Shown here: piece after piece, positions 1 to 5,126 of the stretch
Layout: each line of letters opens with the position of its first letter
How positions within the stretch are numbered: position 1 is the first letter of the stretch
The notes under the pieces: generated by a model
The model's input: only the letters and a program-made list of their open reading frames with translations
Told to the model about the DNA's origin: nothing
Databases searched by the model: none
Program-made: the position numbers and the translations under genes
DNA from: Thermobaculum sp042408415
GTDB lineage: Bacteria; Chloroflexota; Chloroflexia; Thermobaculales; Thermobaculaceae
Length of the DNA stretch: 5,757 nucleotides
Direction of reading: 5' to 3'
Assembly (NCBI GenBank): GCA_042408415.1
Contig: JBHORE010000019.1
Coordinates: 1 to 5,757, forward strand

Positions 1-792
1 GTGGCCGCGGGATGCGCTCCCGAGTACGTGCTGGCCATCAGGGAGGCTTACCTGACGGAGGGCACGCCCTGGGGGCAGCAGGAGGTGCACGCTCGCCCAG
101 GAGAGGCCGTGCTCCTGGTGGACGCCTCTACCGTGGCGCTGGCGCCAGAGGTGGCGGAGGCCTGTAGGCGCGTGGTCCACAGGTTGTGCACCCAGGCCGG
201 TGAGCTCGTGGGGGTCACAGCTGGATACGAGCTGTACGACCTCGGGCTGTGGGCCGAGGCCAAGGCTGCTGCGCGGGAGGTGGGGAGACAGCTGGAATCC
301 CTTGGGGCTAAGCTGGTGATAGCTGATGCTGCCGAGACGGCCTACGCCTTGGGACGACTCTACCCTCTGCTCGGGGTGGAGTTGGGATGCCGTGTGGTGC
401 ACGTCTCGCAATGGCTGTGCGAGGTCGAGGGCAGTTGGCACCCTCGCAAGCAGGGGGAATTGGTCACTTACCACGACTCCTCACGCCTAGGCCGAGGCCT
501 GGGAGTATACGAATCCCCTCGCGAGCTCATATCCCGGACGGGAGCCCAGCTGCGCGAGATGCGCTACCGTCGCGAGCAGGCGTTGCCCTCCGGCCCCACC
601 GTTGGGTACCCCTACCCGGCGGTCGCGGAGGAGATCGCGCGGCGCAGATTGGTGGAGGTGTTGGAGTCCGGGGCGGAGGTGGTGATCACCACTTCGGTCT
701 ACGCCCGCCGCAACCTCAGAGCTCCGGCGGGGACGCATGGGATACATGTACTGGATCTGGTAGAGTTCTTGCAAGATTGTGTTGAGAGGTGA
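1..792 (+). CDS. Double CCG-domain (HdrB/GlpC-like) protein lacking all cluster cysteines, probably 5'-partial
   Basis: The layout matches (Fe-S)-binding proteins with two tandem CCG domains (GlpC, GlcF/LutA, HdrB/D type). The second-domain landmark VTYHDxxxLGRxxGVYExPRE is clear at residues 155-175, followed by an AEEIARRRL helix (209-217) and an RRNL end motif (236-239). In the family these frames carry HDPCxLGR, CCGxGG and CPFC; here they read HDSSRLGR (158-165), LPSGPTVG (195-202) and TSVYARRNL (231-239). In the first domain, the usual GC, CCG and CPxC sites read VDAST (40-44), TAG (73-75) and DAAET (109-113). The six remaining cysteines (5, 55, 63, 130, 140, 260) are not at those sites. 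GCAP at residues 4-7, followed by a REAYLTEG stretch, looks like the end of a ferredoxin-type C-x3-CP motif. The GTG at base 1 may therefore be an internal valine codon with the gene starting upstream. No transmembrane segment or signal peptide is visible. It stops 4 bp before the aldolase start. Family membership is fairly sure; function is unknown, and it probably binds no cubane-type cluster through these domains. A scaffold or non-redox partner role is inference. Confidence 0.7.
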   Translation: MAAGCAPEYVLAIREAYLTEGTPWGQQEVHARPGEAVLLVDASTVALAPEVAEACRRVVHRLCTQAGELVGVTAGYELYDLGLWAEAKAAAREVGRQLESLGAKLVIADAAETAYALGRLYPLLGVELGCRVVHVSQWLCEVEGSWHPRKQGELVTYHDSSRLGRGLGVYESPRELISRTGAQLREMRYRREQALPSGPTVGYPYPAVAEEIARRRLVEVLESGAEVVITTSVYARRNLRAPAGTHGIHVLDLVEFLQDCVER

Positions 793-793
793 G
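784..793 (+). promoter_or_regulatory. Ribosome binding site for the aldolase gene
   Basis: GAGAGGTGAG closely matches the Shine-Dalgarno consensus AGGAGGTGA. It lies 3-4 bases before ATG 797 and overlaps the stop codon of the preceding gene. This favours ATG 797 over the in-frame GTG at 779, which would lie upstream of the site and inside the previous gene. Confidence 0.7.
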
Positions 794-796
794 CAG

Positions 797-1636
797 ATGG
801 ATGCGCGCACAGGCAAGAAGCTAAGGTTAGGCAAACTCTTCCGTCCCTCCAGTGGGCGTGCGATCGTGGTAGCTTACTCGCATGGTCTGTTGATGGGGCC
901 TGTGGAGGGCATGGTCACTCTGGAGGAGATGCGGCAGACGGCGCGCGCGCTGCGGGGAGCCGAGGGGCTGATGGTCTCACCAGGCATGGTGAGCCACCTT
1001 GAGGAAGTGTTCATCGGGCCCGACGCCCCGGCGCTGGTGGTGCACCTGGATTGGCAGAACTTCAGTCGGGGTATCTTGCCATACCCAGAAGGCGTATCTG
1101 TGGCGCTGGCATCCATCGAGCAAGTGCTCGCTGCGGGGGCATCGGCGGTGATGACCTACATGTTCGTGGGACACGCCGATCCCCACGACGAGCAGGCCGA
1201 GATCGCCCGCAACGCGGCCATCTCCAGGGAGTGTGAGAGGCTGGGCTTACCCTTGATAATAGAGCCGCGCAGCGCCCGTGAGAAGGCTCATCCCGAGGAC
1301 AAAACTGACACCCAAGTCCTTGCGATGTACGCGCGCATCGCTGCTGAGGTGGGGGCGGACGTGGTCAAGTGCATATACCCTGGCAGTCGCGAGTCCATGG
1401 CGGAGGTGGTGCGAGGATGTCCGGTACCGGTGCTGGTGGCCGGTGGTGTGAGAAAGGAGACCTTTCGCGAGGCCCTCGAGGTGGCCCACGAGTCATTGCT
1501 AGCTGGCTGTGGCGGGATCATGTTCGGCCGCAACATCTACCAGGCAGAGGACCCGGGACGTGCCCTGGAGGCCTTCCAGCAGGTAGTGCACGAGGGGATG
1601 AGCCCAGAAGAGGTGCTAGCTAACATGCAAGTGTGA
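797..1636 (+). CDS. Class I aldolase, DhnA/FbaB/LsrF type (fructose-bisphosphate aldolase-like)
   Basis: This 279-residue TIM-barrel aldolase belongs to the DeoC/FbaB/LacD superfamily (DhnA, archaeal-type FBP aldolase, LsrF). Family members cleave a phosphoketose through a lysine Schiff base, typically fructose-1,6-bisphosphate to DHAP plus glyceraldehyde-3-phosphate. The Schiff-base lysine is K191 in GADVVKCIYPG. The C-terminal phosphate-binding block is intact: CPVPVLVAGG, then GGIMFGRNIYQAEDP with GRN at 244-246. The N-terminal GRAIVVAYSHGLLMGPVEGM block (20-39) is the family's MDHGxxxGPxxG strand, but the aspartate of DHG is serine (S28). The family's VYIGS segment reads MFVGH, placing F123 where LsrF has tyrosine. 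Both changes touch residues held to be catalytic in FBP aldolases, so activity or substrate may differ. ATG 797 is chosen for its strong ribosome binding site and the 4 bp gap to the upstream gene. The neighbouring isomerase and PfkB kinase would supply its phosphorylated ketose substrate. Family is certain; the exact substrate is open. Confidence 0.85.
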   Translation: MDARTGKKLRLGKLFRPSSGRAIVVAYSHGLLMGPVEGMVTLEEMRQTARALRGAEGLMVSPGMVSHLEEVFIGPDAPALVVHLDWQNFSRGILPYPEGVSVALASIEQVLAAGASAVMTYMFVGHADPHDEQAEIARNAAISRECERLGLPLIIEPRSAREKAHPEDKTDTQVLAMYARIAAEVGADVVKCIYPGSRESMAEVVRGCPVPVLVAGGVRKETFREALEVAHESLLAGCGGIMFGRNIYQAEDPGRALEAFQQVVHEGMSPEEVLANMQV

Positions 1637-1641
1637 GGTGA
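1635..1641 (+). promoter_or_regulatory. Ribosome binding site for the cupin isomerase gene
   Basis: GAGGTGA is complementary to the 3' end of 16S rRNA. It lies 3 bases before ATG 1645 and overlaps the TGA stop of the aldolase gene (1634-1636), so it supports the start and tight coupling of the two genes. Confidence 0.65.
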
Positions 1642-1644
1642 GAC

Positions 1645-2433
1645 ATGTCTTTGATAGATCTTTCCCATATGGCGGGTTTTCCGGTATCCCTGGACCCACT
1701 GAGCCTGAGACTGACCTTCGGCGAGGGGATAACAAGTGATCCTGCGGAGGTACGCCGCACAGACGATATCCGACAGATGCTGCTAGATCCTGATGCTGAG
1801 GGACCAGAACACCTATACACCATTTATATGAACATTCAGGTGGGACAGCGCGCCCTCGAGGAGCACGGCCTCGGGCTGGGGGCGGTGGTGTACAACGCTG
1901 GTAAGGTGGGGCGAGAGTGGGTGCGCAGCCAGGGGCACGTTCACTCTTGCCCTCCGGGCACTGACCTGGCTTACTCCGAGGTGTACGAGTTCTGGTACGG
2001 TAGCGGGCTGATGTACCTACAGGATACAGCATCTCCGGAGGTGTCGCAGGTGATATTGGTACCTGTAGGACCCGGCGACAAGGTACCTATCCCGCCTGGA
2101 TGGGTACACGTGGTGGTGAACGTGGGGAACGGTCCTTTGGTGCTTGGGGCGGTGTATGCCCTGGATACCACCCTGATCTACGAGCCTCTTAGGCAGCTGG
2201 GTGGCACTGCGTACTACGTCCTCGCCGACGGCTCCTTCGAGCGCAACCCGAGCTACCTGCGGGCGCCCGCACCCAGAAGGGTACAGGTGCCCAGGAGACG
2301 ACAAGCCTGCCTGGACCCCGAGATGCCGATGGTAAGGGCGCTGTTGGCCCACCCTAAATGCTACGACTACGTATCCAAGCCTCAGGAGCACAGGGAGCTA
2401 TGGGACTGGTTGATGGAGGCCTGGAAGGCATGA
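1645..2433 (+). CDS. Cupin-type glucose-6-phosphate isomerase (archaeal-type cPGI)
   Basis: This 262-residue protein belongs to the metal-dependent cupin phosphoglucose isomerases known from Pyrococcus and some bacteria, which interconvert glucose-6-P and fructose-6-P in the cytoplasm. The signature AGKVGREWVRSQGHVH (85-100) gives metal ligands H98 and H100. E112 in SEVYEF and H155 in PPGWVHVVVN complete the set, corresponding to H88, H90, E97 and H136 of the P. furiosus enzyme. The phosphate-contacting threonine just before GH is a conservative serine (S95), and the usual PG of the first motif is AG. About five extra residues (CPPGT region, 102-106) sit between the histidine pair and the glutamate. 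The protein is about 70 residues longer than the roughly 190-residue archaeal enzyme, mainly through a C-terminal tail with a basic PRRVQVPRRR segment and a terminal HRELWDWLMEAW helix. It follows the aldolase after 8 bp, and its TGA overlaps the next ATG (ATGA). Metal binding is well supported; an aldose-6-P other than glucose-6-P is possible. Confidence 0.87.
   Translation: MSLIDLSHMAGFPVSLDPLSLRLTFGEGITSDPAEVRRTDDIRQMLLDPDAEGPEHLYTIYMNIQVGQRALEEHGLGLGAVVYNAGKVGREWVRSQGHVHSCPPGTDLAYSEVYEFWYGSGLMYLQDTASPEVSQVILVPVGPGDKVPIPPGWVHVVVNVGNGPLVLGAVYALDTTLIYEPLRQLGGTAYYVLADGSFERNPSYLRAPAPRRVQVPRRRQACLDPEMPMVRALLAHPKCYDYVSKPQEHRELWDWLMEAWKA
2415..2419 (+). promoter_or_regulatory. Ribosome binding site for the PfkB kinase gene
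   Basis: GGAGG lies 10 bases before ATG 2430, with a second purine block GGAAGG at 2423-2428. Spacing is somewhat long, but the ATGA stop/start overlap suggests translation is coupled to the isomerase gene. Confidence 0.45.
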
Positions 2434-3416
2434 TCCTGACGGTATCCCCCAACACCTCAACCGATAGGGTGTACGTCGTGTCGGGATTCAAGTCGGGGGC
2501 CACTCTGCGCAGCCATCTAAGCTTCGATCAGGCTGGCGGCTCCGGAGCCCACGTCAGCGGCGTGGTCGTGCAGCTGGGGGGTAGCAGCACCGCGATCGTG
2601 GTCCTAGGGGGTGGTAACGGCCTGCGATGGCGGCGGGCGGCATCTCGACAGGGTATCGACTACCGGGCGGTGGAGATAGAGGCCGAGAACAGGTCATCCG
2701 TGGTTGTAGTGGATAAGCAGCTTGGGCTAGTCGCCGAGATAATCGATGAGGGACCACAACTGAAGGGACATGAGCACGTACTGCTGCTGGAGCTGTTGGA
2801 GAGGGAACTCCCACGAGCATCCCTGGTGGTGCTCTCGGGCAGCCTCCCCCCTGGGATGCCACCGGACCTGTACCTGCGGGCGATAGAGATGGCACGCGCC
2901 ATGGGCAAGAAGGTGATCATCGACTCCCACTCCCGGCCTATGGAGATAGCGCTCGCCGGCAGGCCATGGATGGTGAAAGTCAACCTCGAGGAATTCGAGG
3001 CGCTCCTGGGCAGATCCACTGGCGACATGCAGGATAGGGTTACCGAAGCCACCCTTTTTGCGGCTCAGCATGGGGTCGAGGTGCTGTTGCTATCCATGGC
3101 GGCAGGAGGTGCGCTGTTGGTCTGTGGGGGGCGGGCCTGGCACATCCCCGTGCCCCAGGTGCCCAGATGCTTGCCTGGGGGCAAAGGTATCAACCCAGTG
3201 GGCTGTGGCGATGCCATGGTGGGAGCTTTTGCCTGGGCCTACGAACGTACGGGGGACTTAGTGTTAGCTGCCCGTTGGGGGGTAGCTGCGGCGCACGTGA
3301 ACCTTGGGAAGTACGAGGTGCCCTCGTGCCCGCTGGCCGAAGTGGAGGCGATGCTGCCGTTGGTGGAGTGGAGGGAGGTGACGAGGCAAGAGGGGGTGAT
3401 GGAGAGATGTACCTAG
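2430..3416 (+). CDS. PfkB-family phosphosugar kinase (FruK/LacC/Pfk-2 group), divergent substrate motif
   Basis: The 328-residue protein reads along its length like 1-phosphofructokinase, tagatose-6-P kinase or Pfk-2: MILTVSPNxxxDR at the N-terminus, an LGGSSTAIVVLGG strand, NRSSVVVVD, SGSLPPGMP, a KVN-EE segment and the anion-hole/catalytic motif GCGD. The general base is D261 in NPVGCGDAMVGA. Such enzymes transfer ATP phosphate to a ketose phosphate, here presumably making the bisphosphate for the adjacent aldolase. Several hallmark residues differ. NPAxD is NTSTD, and the signature AGGKGIN (GGGGIN in Pfk-2) is AGGSGAH at 35-41, so the sugar-contacting asparagine is H41. KPN is KVN. A GGKGIN string instead occurs immediately before the GxGD motif (about residues 250-257), where relatives have only a few residues. 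ATG 2430 is chosen because it aligns with the family's first beta strand and forms an ATGA overlap with the isomerase stop. An upstream in-frame start at 2358 would add 24 residues unlike the family. Kinase function is likely; the acceptor sugar is uncertain. Confidence 0.82.
   Translation: MILTVSPNTSTDRVYVVSGFKSGATLRSHLSFDQAGGSGAHVSGVVVQLGGSSTAIVVLGGGNGLRWRRAASRQGIDYRAVEIEAENRSSVVVVDKQLGLVAEIIDEGPQLKGHEHVLLLELLERELPRASLVVLSGSLPPGMPPDLYLRAIEMARAMGKKVIIDSHSRPMEIALAGRPWMVKVNLEEFEALLGRSTGDMQDRVTEATLFAAQHGVEVLLLSMAAGGALLVCGGRAWHIPVPQVPRCLPGGKGINPVGCGDAMVGAFAWAYERTGDLVLAARWGVAAAHVNLGKYEVPSCPLAEVEAMLPLVEWREVTRQEGVMERCT
3391..3400 (+). promoter_or_regulatory. Near-perfect ribosome binding site deciding the ROK kinase start
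   Basis: AGGGGGTGAT matches the ideal AGGAGGTGAT with one mismatch and ends 6 bases before ATG 3407, inside the 3' end of the PfkB gene. It fixes the start at 3407, although the frame stays open 80 codons further upstream to 3167. Confidence 0.75.
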
Positions 3417-4339
3417 CGTATGATGTGGGGGGTACTAGGATCAAGAGTGGGTTGGTCAGTCGGGAGGGTAAGGTGATAAGGAGGCTAGTTGTGCCCACTC
3501 AGGGGCACCTTGGGGCCCAGCACGTGCTTGAGAGGCTCGTGGAGCTAGGCAGGGAGCTTGTGGGGGATGAGGTCCTGGAGGGGATAGGGGTGGGCTTTAC
3601 CGGGGTGATAGACACCTCCACGGGCACCGTCCTCCAGCTCAACGGCAAGATCCCTGACATAGAGGGGGTCAGTGTGGGAGGTTACCTACAGGAGGTGTTT
3701 GGGGTACCGACCAAGGTGGACAACGATGCTCGAGTGTACGCCCTTGGGGAGTGGGTGTACGGGGCTGGGAAGGGGTATGAGGACGTGGTGTGCGTGACGA
3801 TAGGCACGGGAGTGGGCACCGGGGTGATAAGTGGAGGCAAGCTGCTTAGGAGCTCCGGTAGGCTGGCAGGGATCCTTGGAGGGCACTTCACGGTAGAGGT
3901 AGATGGGGAGTTGTGCTCGTGCGGAAACGTGGGCTGCTGGGAGGTGTATGCCTCGGCCACGGCGCTGGTGGGGATGGTGAGGAGGCATCTGGAGAGGGGT
4001 TGTGGATCAGGGCTTGTGGGCAGGCAAGTGGATGTGGAGGGTGTGCTTGGAGCCGTGGAGGGAGGAGACGAGTTGGCCTGCTGGGTGTTTGAAAGGTGGG
4101 TGAGGTACCTAGCAAGTGGGGTGGTGACCCTGGTGCACGCCTATGATCCCCAGGTGGTGGTGCTGGGAGGAGGGGTGATGGGGAGAGGAGAGCTGGTACT
4201 GCCCAAGGTGAGGGAGTACGTGGCCAGGCATGCTTGGACCTATCCCAAGGGCAGGGTGGAGGTGAGGGGTGCAGAGCTTGGAGATGATGCCGCGCTGTTG
4301 GGGGCGGTGGCGCTAGTGATGGGAGGTTACGATGGCTGA
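3407..4339 (+). CDS. ROK-family sugar kinase (glucokinase-like)
   Basis: This 310-residue protein has the full ROK layout. The ATP-phosphate loop is DVGGTRIK (6-13). The sugar-binding/catalytic DNDA spans 105-108, with D107 the expected general base. The glycine-rich TIGTGVGTGVISGGKLL segment comes next. The zinc motif CSCGNVGCWEVYAS starts at C170, with C170, C172 and C177 plus H160 as the zinc set. A LGGGVM block lies near the C-terminus. ROK kinases phosphorylate free hexoses such as glucose, mannose, fructose or N-acetyl sugars at the 6-hydroxyl with ATP. The usual ExGH sugar-contact motif reads AGILGGH (154-160), with isoleucine where glutamate is expected, so sugar specificity may be shifted. 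The DNA is unlike its neighbours: 17 of 20 arginine codons are AGG and the coding strand is full of G runs. The start overlaps the PfkB gene by 10 bp and the end overlaps the regulator by 8 bp. In context it would phosphorylate the monosaccharide released by the GH2 enzyme. ROK repressors also exist, but there is no N-terminal helix-turn-helix here. Confidence 0.88.
   Translation: MYLAYDVGGTRIKSGLVSREGKVIRRLVVPTQGHLGAQHVLERLVELGRELVGDEVLEGIGVGFTGVIDTSTGTVLQLNGKIPDIEGVSVGGYLQEVFGVPTKVDNDARVYALGEWVYGAGKGYEDVVCVTIGTGVGTGVISGGKLLRSSGRLAGILGGHFTVEVDGELCSCGNVGCWEVYASATALVGMVRRHLERGCGSGLVGRQVDVEGVLGAVEGGDELACWVFERWVRYLASGVVTLVHAYDPQVVVLGGGVMGRGELVLPKVREYVARHAWTYPKGRVEVRGAELGDDAALLGAVALVMGGYDG
3580..3605 (+). 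other. Putative G-quadruplex motif inside the ROK kinase gene
   Basis: Four G tracts of at least three lie on the coding strand: 3580-3583, 3587-3590, 3592-3594 and 3602-3605. The loops are 3, 1 and 7 bases, which fits the canonical G3+N1-7 pattern at its limit. It is a sequence pattern only; folding and function are not shown. Confidence 0.4.
3746..3775 (+). other. Putative G-quadruplex motif with five G tracts inside the ROK kinase gene
   Basis: Coding-strand G tracts lie at 3746-3749, 3753-3755, 3761-3764, 3767-3769 and 3772-3775. The loops are 3, 5, 2 and 2 bases, a canonical motif with one spare tract. The mRNA would carry the same pattern. It may simply reflect the gene's strong preference for GGG and AGG codons. 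Confidence 0.5.
4321..4327 (+). promoter_or_regulatory. Ribosome binding site for the DeoR regulator gene
   Basis: GGGAGGT lies 4 bases before ATG 4332 and within the last codons of the ROK kinase gene. It supports this start and translational coupling across the 8 bp overlap. Confidence 0.55.
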
Positions 4340-5126
4340 TATAAAGGTCAAGGGCTCGCAGCTACGCAAGGAGCAGATCCTGCAACGGCTACTTGAGAGG
4401 TCTGAAGTGACCGTAGAGGAGTTGGTGGAGGAGTTGGGGGCTTCCCCGGCCACGATCCGTCGTGACCTGGCGGAGCTGGAGCGAGAAGGACTGCTGCGCC
4501 GCACGCACGGCGGGGCATCGCTTGCCGAGCGCATGCTGTACGAACCCTTCCTGCACGACTCCTCCTTCGAGGAGCAAGTGCGCAAGGAGGGCGAGGCTAA
4601 GAGGCGTATAGGCCTGGCAGCGGCCTCTCTTATAGCAGACAACGAGACCATATCCCTCACGCCGGGCACGACCACCACCCAGGTGGCACGCAGCCTGCGC
4701 CACCGCAAGGGCATCACGGTGATCACCACGACCGTGAACGTCGCCATGGAGCTAGCTAACCGCGACGACCTCACGGTGTTCGTGGCGGGCGGCTTCCTCC
4801 GAGGTAGCTGGTTCTCCCTCGTGGGCAGCTTCACGATCAAGGCGGTCAGCGAGTTCTTCGTGGACAAGGTGTTCATAGGAGTCAACGGCATCCACGCCGA
4901 GAAGGGCCTCACCTGTTGGAATCCCGAAGAGGCCGCGGTAAACAGAGCTCTGATCGAGCATGCCAAACAGCGCATCGTGGTCGCGGACCACACCAAGCTG
5001 GGCGTGGTGGCCACGGCGCTGATGTGTCCCACCCAATGGGTTGACGTCCTCATCACCGACACGGCGGCTACCGAAGAGGCCGTACAACCCTTCAGAGACC
5101 TAGGAATAGAGGTGATGCTGGTATGA
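4332..5126 (+). CDS. DeoR-family transcriptional regulator
   Basis: This 264-residue cytoplasmic DNA-binding regulator has the two-domain DeoR/GlpR build. The N-terminal winged helix-turn-helix runs over about residues 10-62. Its recognition-helix motif is ASPATIRRDLAELEREGLLRRTHGGA (37-62), the family's hallmark xxTIRRDLxxLxxxGxLxRxHGGA. The C-terminal DeoRC sugar-phosphate sensor shows PGTTTT (111-116), AGGFLRG followed by SLVG (152-165), DKVFIGVNGI (178-187) and VADHTKLG (217-224). The aspartate often preceding GTT in this sensor (DSGTT) is T110-P111 here, which may bear on ligand choice. Such regulators usually repress a sugar operon and are released by a phosphorylated intermediate of its pathway; here the ligand would be a product of the neighbouring kinases or isomerase. 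The gene sits inside the operon, so autoregulation is likely. No operator can be named because the operon promoter is outside the window. Arginine codons are mostly CGN (16 of 20), unlike the preceding gene. The TGA overlaps the next ATG (ATGA). Confidence 0.92.
   Translation: MADIKVKGSQLRKEQILQRLLERSEVTVEELVEELGASPATIRRDLAELEREGLLRRTHGGASLAERMLYEPFLHDSSFEEQVRKEGEAKRRIGLAAASLIADNETISLTPGTTTTQVARSLRHRKGITVITTTVNVAMELANRDDLTVFVAGGFLRGSWFSLVGSFTIKAVSEFFVDKVFIGVNGIHAEKGLTCWNPEEAAVNRALIEHAKQRIVVADHTKLGVVATALMCPTQWVDVLITDTAATEEAVQPFRDLGIEVMLV
5108..5116 (+). promoter_or_regulatory. Ribosome binding site deciding the GH2 gene start
   Basis: AGAGGTGAT, close to the consensus AGGAGGTGAT, ends 6 bases before ATG 5123 and lies in the last codons of the regulator gene. 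Together with the ATGA overlap it fixes the start of the hydrolase gene. Confidence 0.75.

Noticed and set aside
779..796. GTG 779 as an alternative start for the aldolase.
   Set aside because: It lies upstream of the ribosome binding site at 784-793, which is properly spaced for ATG 797.
1616..2032. Minus-strand open frame of 138 codons opposite the isomerase gene.
   Set aside because: Pro/Arg/Ser-rich translation with no recognisable motif, and the plus-strand cupin gene fully explains the region.
2358..2429. A longer start for the PfkB kinase, adding 24 residues.
   Set aside because: The added residues overlap the isomerase gene and match nothing in the family. ATG 2430 starts exactly at the family's first strand and forms an ATGA overlap.
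3167..3406. An 80-codon upstream extension of the ROK kinase frame.
   Set aside because: It overlaps the GxGD-bearing end of the PfkB gene, and the translation has no ROK or DNA-binding pattern. The near-perfect ribosome binding site and DxGGT motif place the start at 3407.
4416..4437. A direct repeat GAGGAGTTGG at 4416-4425 and 4428-4437.
   Set aside because: It encodes the EELVEEL stretch of the DeoR helix-turn-helix region and is explained by protein sequence; there is no sign of a mobile or regulatory repeat.
4313..5062. A 249-codon open frame on the minus strand opposite the DeoR gene.
   Set aside because: It lies entirely opposite a well-supported gene. Its translation is a low-complexity Ser/Arg/Thr-rich string with no family pattern, as expected for the antisense frame of a GC-rich gene.
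797..5126. Assignment of the operon as classical sulfoglycolysis (YihS/YihT/YihV/YihW).
   Set aside because: The architecture is similar, but the isomerase is a cupin, the hydrolase is GH2 rather than GH31, a ROK kinase is present, and no sulfonate-specific motif can be seen. It is kept only as an analogy.
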